64,000 nucleotides of DNA from JBBRWO01 sp964388455. GTDB taxonomy: Bacteria; Actinomycetota; Coriobacteriia; Anaerosomatales; JAAXUF01. Below the pieces are notes generated by a model, which was given only the letters and a program-made list of their open reading frames with translations, searched no databases and was not told where the DNA came from. Where the stretch lies: contig CAYMAN010000006.1 in NCBI GenBank assembly GCA_964388455.1, forward strand, positions 25,402 to 89,401, written 5' to 3'. This document shows, piece by piece, positions 17,670 through 26,337 of this stretch. The translations under genes were made by a program, and so were the position numbers. How positions within the stretch are numbered: the first letter of the stretch is position 1; every line of letters begins with the position of its first letter.

Positions 17670-18209
17670 ATGGCCAGACCGAGCAAATACGACCCCGTCA
17701 TCACGCCGGTACTGGCCCGGGCGCTCGCTCGCGAAGGCCACACCGACGAGGGAATCGCCGAAAGGCTCGATCCCCCCGTCGGTGTCGCGACCCTGAATCG
17801 ATGGAAGAAGGAGTACCCGGAACTGCACGAGGCGCTCAAGCAGGGCAAGTCCGTCGTGGATGCTCAGGTCGAAGAGAGCCTCTTGCGTCGTGCGCTCGGA
17901 TTCACCACGACGGAGACTCGTCTGGAGGCCAAGTCCGATGAGTTGGGTAGGCCGCTTCGGGGAGGCAAGGTGATCAAGATCACGAGAGAGGTACCTCCTG
18001 ATTCGACTGCCGCCATCTTCTGGCTCAAGAACCGCAAGCCGGGGAAGTGGCGAGAGAAGCAGGATGTTGCGATCGCCGTCGATGACAGCAGCGAACGTAT
18101 CAAGGCGTGGCTTGCGGTGACGGAGCCTAGTCCCGAGCAGGTTGCGGCGCTCTTTGAAGACGATGAAGCACAGTATCTGCGGGCGCTGGGGGCAGGGCCC
18201 AACGACTGA
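17670..18209 (+). CDS. Terminase-small-subunit-like HTH protein, copy 1
   Basis: 179 aa, starting 6 nt after the methyltransferase. N-terminus 'KYDPVITPVLARALAREGHTDEGIAERL..GVATLNRWKKEYPEL' is a homeodomain-like HTH; the middle contains 'AAIFWLKNRKPGKWREKQ', a signature seen in small terminase subunits and related phage HTH proteins. No large terminase is present. In a satellite such a protein could redirect helper-phage packaging; this is inference. Confidence 0.65.
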   Translation: MARPSKYDPVITPVLARALAREGHTDEGIAERLDPPVGVATLNRWKKEYPELHEALKQGKSVVDAQVEESLLRRALGFTTTETRLEAKSDELGRPLRGGKVIKITREVPPDSTAAIFWLKNRKPGKWREKQDVAIAVDDSSERIKAWLAVTEPSPEQVAALFEDDEAQYLRALGAGPND

Positions 18210-18541
18210 GGACAGGTAGATCGGGCACAGCCAACGCCATGAAGAGGGCCGCTTCTCCGTTGAGCGGTGCCGGCAGCAATGCAGCGCGGAGAAGCGAAGC
18301 CTCCGTCAAACCCGTGGCGCCTGAACAGGCGCTGGTCTGAGTTTGGTACTCTCGTTTCACCCGATCAACCGTCTGTGTACACACGAACTCACAGCTCCGG
18401 TACCATGAGACGGGCGTGCCGCGATGCGGACGTTTGGTATCCACCAGTGCTGGGGCGGCGGGTCGGAGTCGGGGTTCCGCGTCACGCGTTCAAGTCAGCT
18501 GGCGAGAGTCTTAGGGGTCATCGCGTGGTCGAGGGGACAAC
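18210..18541. other. Intergenic region with inverted repeat, end of core homology
   Basis: 332 bp without a convincing gene. CGCTTCTCCG (18250-18259) and CGGAGAAGCG (18287-18296) are a perfect 10-bp inverted repeat with a 27-bp centre. Similarity to element 2 stops about here, so this is the junction between shared core and private cargo. GAGGGG at 18531 serves the next gene. Confidence 0.5.
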
Positions 18542-21500
18542 ATGGAGCGAAACCTGACTGTACTGCACATGTCCGACCTCCAAATGGGCCGTAACAACCG
18601 GTTCAAGACGGACGAAGAACTCGAACACTTCCTGAACGCAACAGTCGATGACGTTCGGGACGTCTCGTCCCAACATGGATTGCAGATCGACGTCGTCTTG
18701 TGTACTGGAGACCTCGCCGAGTGGGCACTTCCATCGGAATTCTCAGTTTCATTCGATTTCTTGAAGCGGTTGGCCAACCACATCGGCGTGTCGCGCGATC
18801 GCGTAGTGGTCGTGCCTGGCAACCACGATGTGAATCGCAAGTTGTGCGAGCACGCTCGGCAGCAGTCGGAGATGGAGAATCGCCCATTCAAGGCGCCGTA
18901 CTTCGAGAAGATGCAGTACTTCAAGACGGCGTACGAGGATTTCTATGATAGCCGGGCCTACTCGAGCGGGCTGTGGGATATCCACGTGTTTGAAGAGCTG
19001 GGTGTTCTCGTCATTGCGCTTGGTTCCTGCTACGCCGAAAGCGAGCTGGACACCGACCATTACGGCGACCTCGGGCCTACACAGCTGACTCAGGCCATCG
19101 AGGCCGCAAAGGCCCGTGATCCAAACCGGCGGCTGCTGTGGATGGCCACGCTTCACCACAGCTTGGAGCGCGTGGGGCTCGATGATGAGAGCAGGTTGCG
19201 AGACGCAGACGTACTTGTCGCGACCTGCCAAGGCAACGGCATCCGGCTCCTATTTCACGGCCATCAGCACTTGGCGGGTTCCCAACTCATGGGCAGTCCC
19301 AGTAGTCCCCCGCTGTACGTTTTCGCCTCGGGCAGTTCATCGCTTGTCGGCGACGCGATGCCCGAGGTTTTGAACCACTATTCCGTCGCGGTGGTGACGC
19401 CTGACACGTTCACAAGGTATCACCGACAGTTCAATGTGCGTCTGCCCAGTCCTCACGGGCGGCGTGGGACTTGGTCTGCTGACACGAGTCTGGCTCCAGA
19501 CGGGGTTGAGCACGTTGGACTTAGCCCGAGATTGGATGACAACGCTCAGAGCCCAACAGGCTCATTACTCGACTTAACTTCGCTGAGGCTCCGTTGCGCA
19601 GACGCGACCCGACGAGAGATTGCGACCGCGGCCGGATCAAAGTACATCCCATCGCTATACGTTCGGCGCAAGGTCGAGGCGGTACTGCACGGTGGCCTGC
19701 TCAGCGAGGATGGCTTCGCCGATCTGCTGAACCGCTCACGAGAAGGCGTCTACGCAAGGGCCGCCACTCGCATCGCCGAGAACGAAGACTCGCTGAAGAC
19801 GAAGAGGCGACTCCTCAGTGAGACACGTGAGAAGACCGTTCAAGAACGGCGGGCTGACCACGAGTACAGAGATGAACTGAAGGCCGAGGTAGCGAGGCTG
19901 GAGGGCGTCGTCGCGAAAGACCTCGCGGCTGAGGGAATCACGTCAAGGATCTTGGAGCTCAAGGAGGAGCTGAGGGGCCGCGGTGTGGACCGCAAGGGAC
20001 TTAAGGACGACGTCGCGCGGCTGGAACGCGAAACACAGCAACTCAGGAGTCTTCGCGACGAGGTCGACGCTGATTTCGATAGTGTGCTCGAAGGCGGGCG
20101 GCCTTTCGATGGCGAAAGACGACCCATGATTGGTCTCCTGTACGAGAAGCTGGCTCGTCTGACATCCCTCACCAAGGACGACGGACCCCTAGAAGGAGTG
20201 AAGTACTACGCCGCTCCCGCCTCCGCGATTGTCGACCGCGCGGGCGGCGGAAAGACAAACCTCTTGTGTCATACGGCGCTTGGCCTCGCCGAGCGTCAGC
20301 CGGTCCTGTTCATTAGTGGTCGCACGCCGTTAGGCGATGAGGCCGCGCTCGTGAGGTTCGTAGCTCGGGCCATGGGGTGGAACGAGATCGTGCCGGTGGA
20401 GTCGTTCCTTCATGAGGTCGACGAAGTACTCGCCGGCGGAGGGACGCGACTCATCATATTCGTGGACGGTATCAACGAGACGCGCGACATATCGCAGATG
20501 AACAAGGCGTTGGAGAGCGCACTCAACTTGTTCGCGGGGCTTCGGTTCCAAACAATCATCACGTGTAGGGACATCTACTGGAGCTTCTTCAAGGATGCAC
20601 CTTGGACGCGTCACGTGGTCTTGCACGAGGGCGGGCAGCTGTATGAGTTCACGGAACAAGAGCAGCAGTATGCAATCGAGCAGTACCTCAAACATTTCAG
20701 GATCGAGGTCGAGCTTGGTGAGACGGCAATGGACCGCTGCAGGCATCCGCTCCTCTTGCGCTTCTTCTGCGAGGCGTACACCCTGCCGCATGACAAAGTG
20801 CACGCCATGGGCAAGGTCGATGAGATTCGCCTCAAGCCGCTCTTTGACGACTATTGGGAAAACAAAGTGCCTAAGGGGCGAGACTCGGGAGCAAGCTCAG
20901 CCCCCTCGGCAGAGCACTCGTTGTTCGAACTCACGACTGCGATGCTTGAAACAAGCACTGCCTACGTAGCGAAGTCCGACTTCGAGTCAATCACAGGCAA
21001 CGCCCCAGGCGCGGACCGAAGCTCGGTCTATCTGGCGCTTCTCGATGAGGACATCGTGATCGAGGAACTGCCCGAAGACGCGCACAATCGGCGCGTCGCG
21101 TTCGTGTACGAGGAGTTCATGGAGTATGCGGCTGCGCGAGCACTGTTCATGCGCGATTGTGACAGCGTCGGCCAACACATCTCTCTGCTAGACAAGAAGA
21201 GTGCGACCTTCGTCAACGCACTCGGGATTGCCGAGTATTTGTGCGCGTTCTACCTCGACGCCGAACGCTGGGGTGATGCATTCGAAATCACCGCTCACAT
21301 GGTGCATCACGGGGGGGCTTGGGATGCGGTTGTGGCGAACGTCTTCCAGAAGAATGAGAGAGCGCTGGAGATGTTGGAAGCTGTCGGGTCCAAACGATCC
21401 GAGCCAGTGTTGAAGAGTGTGGACGCGTTGCTCAATTCCTTAGCGCGGACATCCCGCCCCTCGGCCATAGAGGTGTGCGCGTTGCTCGGGCTGCAGACCT

Positions 21501-21952
21501 TACTTCCGAACGTGCTGACGCTGGGCGATCTTCGCCGGGGCCGCATGCCGGTGCTCCCTCGGAGGGCCTCGTCGCCTTTGGAGAGTAATCCGGCGGTGGC
21601 ACGCAGGATTCTCCGGACGCTGGGGCAGACGATGCTCGACTTGGCGACGTCCGGCGTGCAGCGTGAGGTTTGGCGACGAGTTGCCTCGGGCAAGTGCGAA
21701 AGCGAGTACGACCGTCGCGACGTCGTGCGGGCCCTTTGGAATCGCCTCGGCGGCAGTCCGAGGCGGTCACTCCTTCTTGCGTATGCAGCTAACGGGTTGT
21801 TCGATCGGAGCTTGGTCGTTCAGAAGGCGGCCGCACTCGTCAGTCTCAACTCCACGAACGGGGTGGGTCTTGAAGTTCGCAAGGAGCTACTCGAACGGGC
21901 GACAGATCCTGACCTCAAAGACCTTCTCGTGAGAAGGAGCGTCTGGGCCTAG
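18542..21952 (+). CDS. Metallophosphoesterase-coiled-coil-P-loop NTPase protein (candidate STAND/NACHT defence protein)
   Basis: 1136 aa. Residues 1-300 are a calcineurin-like metallophosphoesterase: 'HMSDLQMG' (D12; Gln where His is usual), GDLAE (56-60), GNHD (93-96), 'LHHS' and 'FHGHQH'. A charged coiled coil spans about 410-525. A P-loop ATPase follows: Walker A 'DRAGGGKTNLL' near 566, Walker B 'LIIFVDGINE' near 637, and 'IITCRD' like the sensor of NACHT/STAND proteins. The C-terminal 400 residues are helical. Enzyme-NTPase-helical sensor order matches Avs and bNACHT anti-phage proteins, with a phosphoesterase as effector. Role inferred from architecture and island context. Confidence 0.8.
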   Translation: MERNLTVLHMSDLQMGRNNRFKTDEELEHFLNATVDDVRDVSSQHGLQIDVVLCTGDLAEWALPSEFSVSFDFLKRLANHIGVSRDRVVVVPGNHDVNRKLCEHARQQSEMENRPFKAPYFEKMQYFKTAYEDFYDSRAYSSGLWDIHVFEELGVLVIALGSCYAESELDTDHYGDLGPTQLTQAIEAAKARDPNRRLLWMATLHHSLERVGLDDESRLRDADVLVATCQGNGIRLLFHGHQHLAGSQLMGSPSSPPLYVFASGSSSLVGDAMPEVLNHYSVAVVTPDTFTRYHRQFNVRLPSPHGRRGTWSADTSLAPDGVEHVGLSPRLDDNAQSPTGSLLDLTSLRLRCADATRREIATAAGSKYIPSLYVRRKVEAVLHGGLLSEDGFADLLNRSREGVYARAATRIAENEDSLKTKRRLLSETREKTVQERRADHEYRDELKAEVARLEGVVAKDLAAEGITSRILELKEELRGRGVDRKGLKDDVARLERETQQLRSLRDEVDADFDSVLEGGRPFDGERRPMIGLLYEKLARLTSLTKDDGPLEGVKYYAAPASAIVDRAGGGKTNLLCHTALGLAERQPVLFISGRTPLGDEAALVRFVARAMGWNEIVPVESFLHEVDEVLAGGGTRLIIFVDGINETRDISQMNKALESALNLFAGLRFQTIITCRDIYWSFFKDAPWTRHVVLHEGGQLYEFTEQEQQYAIEQYLKHFRIEVELGETAMDRCRHPLLLRFFCEAYTLPHDKVHAMGKVDEIRLKPLFDDYWENKVPKGRDSGASSAPSAEHSLFELTTAMLETSTAYVAKSDFESITGNAPGADRSSVYLALLDEDIVIEELPEDAHNRRVAFVYEEFMEYAAARALFMRDCDSVGQHISLLDKKSATFVNALGIAEYLCAFYLDAERWGDAFEITAHMVHHGGAWDAVVANVFQKNERALEMLEAVGSKRSEPVLKSVDALLNSLARTSRPSAIEVCALLGLQTLLPNVLTLGDLRRGRMPVLPRRASSPLESNPAVARRILRTLGQTMLDLATSGVQREVWRRVASGKCESEYDRRDVVRALWNRLGGSPRRSLLLAYAANGLFDRSLVVQKAAALVSLNSTNGVGLEVRKELLERATDPDLKDLLVRRSVWA

Positions 21953-22343
21953 CTGAATACCGATGTGCTTCGCGGTCCGGAAGTCTTGCGTGCTCCGCGT
22001 CCGCTTCGGGCATGTCGAGCAGTATTCATCCTGCACCAGAAAGGCCACGTATCCGCGTTGCCCTCCTAGCTTCGCGCAAGAGATGATCCGAACGCTACGC
22101 ATTCCCCGCCGACACCGCGCCTGCCGAGGCACGCCGAGACTTCCGACGGGGAGGACAATGCGGCATAGGGTGCGTTCTTCGGACCGCACAGTGACTGCCG
22201 GCAGGATAATCAAGTTGCGGCTCGCGGGCCTTCAACCTGCGGACCAGCAGCGACCGATTGCAATGAGCTAGCGTACGCTGCGCCTGACTCACACGCGTGC
22301 GCATCAGGCAGAATCTGGCTTCGCCATCTGATGAGGAGTACTC
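21953..22343. other. Intergenic region, no supported gene
   Basis: 391 bp. Open frames of about 100 codons exist on both strands but none has a ribosome-binding site or recognisable sequence. A short inverted repeat GCCTGA/TCAGGC lies at about 22283-22310. GAGGA at 22333 belongs to the following gene. Confidence 0.4.
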
Positions 22344-25300
22344 GTGGTAGCTGAAAGCAATGCGTCCCTGTGGAACGAGGACCGACAAGCACTCCACAAG
22401 CTCATTGAGGAAGTTGATCCAGCCCTTGCGGGTCTCTATCGGCAGGCGATCATGCTCATGGATTCGTCACCGATCCCAGGAGACGAGAAAGCCAGGCTCT
22501 CGCTAGTCAGCCACTGTATCCGCGAACTGATGAACAACCTGCCCGACGCCCTTGGCGATGTGAAAGACTTCCCGGCAAGCAGGGGCGGAGATGAGGACAA
22601 GGCGCGGGCCGGTCTGGTTGCTGCCGTCAACAATTTCAGGGGGTTGCCGGCGCAGCAGCTGGAAGCGGAGACGGCCCCGGCGAACCCGCCAGACAAGGTG
22701 ACTGTGCCTGCTGATCTCCTCGACGCCGCTGAGAATTTGGTCGGAGTGTTCAAGGACGGCGAGACGCGCGGAGAGCTCCGGGACTCGGCCGCCGTCTTGG
22801 GATACATCGACCGCTATCATCCCGCTCTGAAACCATGGCGGGCTGCGAGGAAGTTCTTCATGTCATTTGCGCACTTGGACCGGCTGAAGGCAACTGGCTC
22901 TGGTGGTCGTGATATGCCTGCCGATGACGGGGTCATGACGCAGATCGCTGTCATCGAAGCAACGATGCGTGTTCGGCTCGGAGCCTTCTTCGACAACTTG
23001 AATGAAGTAAGGTCTCTCGCCGATCAGGCCAATACGCCGGGCCCAGATGGCTTCGAGGCTCCCAACGATACGGAGGTTCACGCAGTTCTAGCACGCCTGG
23101 GATCGCTCCAGCTGCGCCGAGCCTTCTTTGCGCAGCTCGAGAACCCGCACTGGGTAGCGGCGCTTGCGAAGATAGGTGGATTAGTGAGTCCGCCCGCCAC
23201 GGAGGTCATGCCGGATGGCCTGGTCCGTTCGGACCCGTGGCCTGAGATCGGCTACCTCGTTCGCATGGCGCAAGCAGCCAGTGGCGAAGTGGCGGGTGTG
23301 TTAGAGGGTATCGCTGATTCGACAAACCAGTGGGTCCGCAGAGGCATCATGGAAGCAGCGACGGCGCTCGCGCCCGAAGACGCAGCTCGCTTGGTGCCGA
23401 AGCTGAAGAAATGGCCGGGCGACGAGCTGGCCAACTTCCGAGTTGATCCGAACGACATCACGAAGACGATCGTGCGCTTGCTCGGAAGCTCGGAGCACGC
23501 GAAGGGTCGTCAGCTTGCGAATGCCTACTTCACTCCGCGCCCGCCTGCCGAATCACCCAAGTTCGGACCACCTGAACCCGTGTCTGGAATCGAACGTTAC
23601 TGGTACGAAGAAGGCCTCCCAGCAGTTGCAGAGGCGCTCGGGGACAACCGCGTTCAGGCGCTCGCGGGATGGCTTCGTGAGTATCAGAGACATTCCAATG
23701 CATACGAGGGAACGCGGCACTACGATTTGAGCCATGTCTGGCGTCCGGCCATTCGCGTTTCGGCCGAGCATCACGCCCACGAAATCGGCGACTCCCTGGT
23801 GGACTCGCTTCGGGGTGCTCTAGCAGCCGAGACTGAACTGTCTCTCGAACCGCTGAGCCGACTATTGCAGGATGATCAGCCGCTGCTGCGTCGCATCGCG
23901 CTAGACGTCCTGGCGGAGGCTATCGATCAGTTGGAGGACAAGTCGGCCCAACACGCGTCTGAGCTTGATGAACGCGAGAAGGCGATTGCCAATCAGGCTT
24001 CGGTTGTTCTCAGTGATGAATCGTTCATTGAGAGCGACTACCGAGGGGAGCACATTCCGTTCATTCGTGCTTGTCTCGCCTGGCACGAAGTCGTCGATGT
24101 TTCTCCCTTCTTTGACGCAATCCGCCAAGGTCCTCCAGCGCTTCGCGACGAACGTCGCGAGCGCTTCGCTCACGAGGGAGATACCGAGGCAGACATCGCT
24201 ACCCGGATGGATGACTACAAGAAGCGCTGGCAACACACGACGCTGACCTTGGTCGGTCCGGCTATGCTGCCCGAGGATCTCCGCGACATACTCACGACTC
24301 TCGATGCCGAGTACGGAGTGCTCGAGGTGCAAGATGGCGAGATCTTTGTCGGCGGATTCATAGGGCCAGCTAGCCCGCTTGATGTTGAGGCCATGCGCGC
24401 GCTAAGCGACGACGACCTGATCGAGCATCTGCGCTCATGGCATCCGGAACCCGGCAAGTGGAGGGGGCCAAGTCATGAGGGACAAGGTCGCTTTCTCACC
24501 ACCGCACTTTCTACGCAATGCGGCCGCCTGTCTGATCGCATCGAAGACATCAAGAGTCTCCGGGCGACCTATGTCCGTGCCGTGATTGCCGGATGGCGGG
24601 AGGCCGTCAAGGCAGGCTGCCTGCTTTCTTGGGTTGAGGTTCTGCCGCTGTGTGAATGGGCGGCCAACCTCGACGATGACACCAAGCTACCTAGTGAGGG
24701 CGACTCATTCGACGACGATCCTGACTACCGCAATCTCAAGTTCGAAGTGCTCCAGCTTATTGAGTCAGGTCTGGCGATTCGACCGAGCAACGAGAACCCA
24801 GGGATCGGAGAAGAGTACGCCGAGCAGGTCGGGGCTATCCTCGCACACTATGCGGGCAATCCTGAACCCACACCCGAACGCGAAGCGGCGGACAGTGAGG
24901 GCAACCAAGATCCAATCACTGTGTCGATCAATACGATTCGACCAGAGGCCATCAGAGCACTCATCCGACTGGTTGATCGGTTCCCAGAGACCGACGCTGC
25001 AGTACGAGCGCTGTCGATCCTTGATCAGCACATCGCCGGTGCCGAGCCCAGCCTGGCGGTGGCAGCGGCCGTGGGCGAGGGGACCGGTCGACTCTTCGAT
25101 TCGGCGCGCTCATGGATCGAGGAGCGTGTCGGTGCCATCTTCGGGGAACAACTGCCGACGCTGAACTATCAGCAGGTGGCCTTGTCCACGGCGCTGGCCG
25201 CTCATCACATCCACATGGACTTGCTTGAGCTATGGCGTGGGCCTTTGCTTCTGACGATCTCGGAGATCCCGACTGTAGAGCACGTTCCTGGCTGGAAGAC

Positions 25301-25946
25301 TCACAGCCGGACGTTTCACCAGCTGATAGGCGACTGGATCCTGCGCGCCATCATTGAGGGGCATCTCGGCTATGACGATCCACTTGTGGAGGCCTGGTCG
25401 ACACACGCTGGCGCTGAGCTCTGGGGAGAGGTCCTCGGCCATCTCGCGTGGTTGATGACTCGGCGGGAAACGGTGCCCGAGGACATCGTTGGTCGAGTGG
25501 CTGACCTATGGGATTGGCGAATTGCCCATGTGAAGGAATGTCCTGAAGACGCTGCGGAGTTGGCCGGTATCTACTGGCTGGCGCGGTCGGACAAGTACGA
25601 CGTCGATTGGTGGCTCCCGAGGCTTGAGTACGCCTCGGCAGTCTATTCCGACTTCCAGACACGGGGGATGTTGGGCGAGAAGCTCGCAGAATCTTCACTT
25701 GTTGATCCCGCAACCACCCTGCGGATTGTCGAGAATGTGCTCCGCGAGGACGGTTCTCCCAGCTCAAGGATGGAGTACGACCTGATGGAGCACGCGGTGC
25801 CTCAGGCCATTGCCTCGGCTCTCGACTTCCCAGATACGGAACTTCAGGCTCGCGCCATCGCGCTAATGAATAGGCTGGGGGGTGCCGGGTACATCGATCT
25901 TCAGGACAGAGTCGAAGAGCTCCGCAGGTCGTCGGCCGAGGTATAG
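22344..25946 (+). CDS. Very large helical protein of unknown function
   Basis: 1200 aa from GTG 22344 with GAGGA 7 nt upstream. Almost entirely predicted helix, acidic, with many Leu/Ala-rich pairs of helices that suggest HEAT-like repeats ('EPLSRLLQDDQPLLRRIALDVLAEAI' is a typical unit near residue 500). No Walker, nuclease, TIR or membrane motif is visible. It sits between two NTPase-containing defence candidates in the same direction, so it may be a defence scaffold or sensor, alone or with a neighbour. I do not recognise its family. Confidence 0.7.
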   Translation: MVAESNASLWNEDRQALHKLIEEVDPALAGLYRQAIMLMDSSPIPGDEKARLSLVSHCIRELMNNLPDALGDVKDFPASRGGDEDKARAGLVAAVNNFRGLPAQQLEAETAPANPPDKVTVPADLLDAAENLVGVFKDGETRGELRDSAAVLGYIDRYHPALKPWRAARKFFMSFAHLDRLKATGSGGRDMPADDGVMTQIAVIEATMRVRLGAFFDNLNEVRSLADQANTPGPDGFEAPNDTEVHAVLARLGSLQLRRAFFAQLENPHWVAALAKIGGLVSPPATEVMPDGLVRSDPWPEIGYLVRMAQAASGEVAGVLEGIADSTNQWVRRGIMEAATALAPEDAARLVPKLKKWPGDELANFRVDPNDITKTIVRLLGSSEHAKGRQLANAYFTPRPPAESPKFGPPEPVSGIERYWYEEGLPAVAEALGDNRVQALAGWLREYQRHSNAYEGTRHYDLSHVWRPAIRVSAEHHAHEIGDSLVDSLRGALAAETELSLEPLSRLLQDDQPLLRRIALDVLAEAIDQLEDKSAQHASELDEREKAIANQASVVLSDESFIESDYRGEHIPFIRACLAWHEVVDVSPFFDAIRQGPPALRDERRERFAHEGDTEADIATRMDDYKKRWQHTTLTLVGPAMLPEDLRDILTTLDAEYGVLEVQDGEIFVGGFIGPASPLDVEAMRALSDDDLIEHLRSWHPEPGKWRGPSHEGQGRFLTTALSTQCGRLSDRIEDIKSLRATYVRAVIAGWREAVKAGCLLSWVEVLPLCEWAANLDDDTKLPSEGDSFDDDPDYRNLKFEVLQLIESGLAIRPSNENPGIGEEYAEQVGAILAHYAGNPEPTPEREAADSEGNQDPITVSINTIRPEAIRALIRLVDRFPETDAAVRALSILDQHIAGAEPSLAVAAAVGEGTGRLFDSARSWIEERVGAIFGEQLPTLNYQQVALSTALAAHHIHMDLLELWRGPLLLTISEIPTVEHVPGWKTHSRTFHQLIGDWILRAIIEGHLGYDDPLVEAWSTHAGAELWGEVLGHLAWLMTRRETVPEDIVGRVADLWDWRIAHVKECPEDAAELAGIYWLARSDKYDVDWWLPRLEYASAVYSDFQTRGMLGEKLAESSLVDPATTLRIVENVLREDGSPSSRMEYDLMEHAVPQAIASALDFPDTELQARAIALMNRLGGAGYIDLQDRVEELRRSSAEV

Positions 25947-26337
25947 CCGGGGCGACTACGGAGACATGTCTTCCCGTCGTGGGGTGACGGCGACGTCGAG
26001 CTCCGAGGCTCGCTGTCGTGTCCGGTACCCGTCGCGCGTCGGCTCACAAGGATTCGCTGCGACGCGCCGGAACCGTAGCCTTTCTCAGCTAGCTAGGATA
26101 CGCAAGCACCCCGTATGTTGTGGCGGAGGCTGGCGGGGGTCTATACGCTACGTATACGCCTGCTTCTGCGATCATGACGCCGTGGCAGGCCAAACCTCCG
26201 GCAGACTGCGCCTTGCGTGCTACGCTCGGCCCGCAATTGTGCACGTATACAGCCGAAGCCAAACACGACAAGTGGGACCGCGAGGGCATTTGGACCAGAC
26301 GGCGACTGGGGCAGCAATCGGCAAGGGGTGATGTTGG
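25947..26337. other. Intergenic region with CGTATAC motifs
   Basis: 391 bp with no convincing gene. TATAC-containing motifs cluster around 26143-26160 (including the palindrome CGTATACG) and again near 26241. They may be operator or promoter parts for the gene at 26338; AGGGGTG lies shortly before its TTG start. Confidence 0.35.

Noticed and set aside
21963..22271. 102-codon plus frame and 108-codon minus frame in the spacer
   Set aside because: No ribosome-binding site, high Arg/Cys composition typical of chance frames, no family resemblance.
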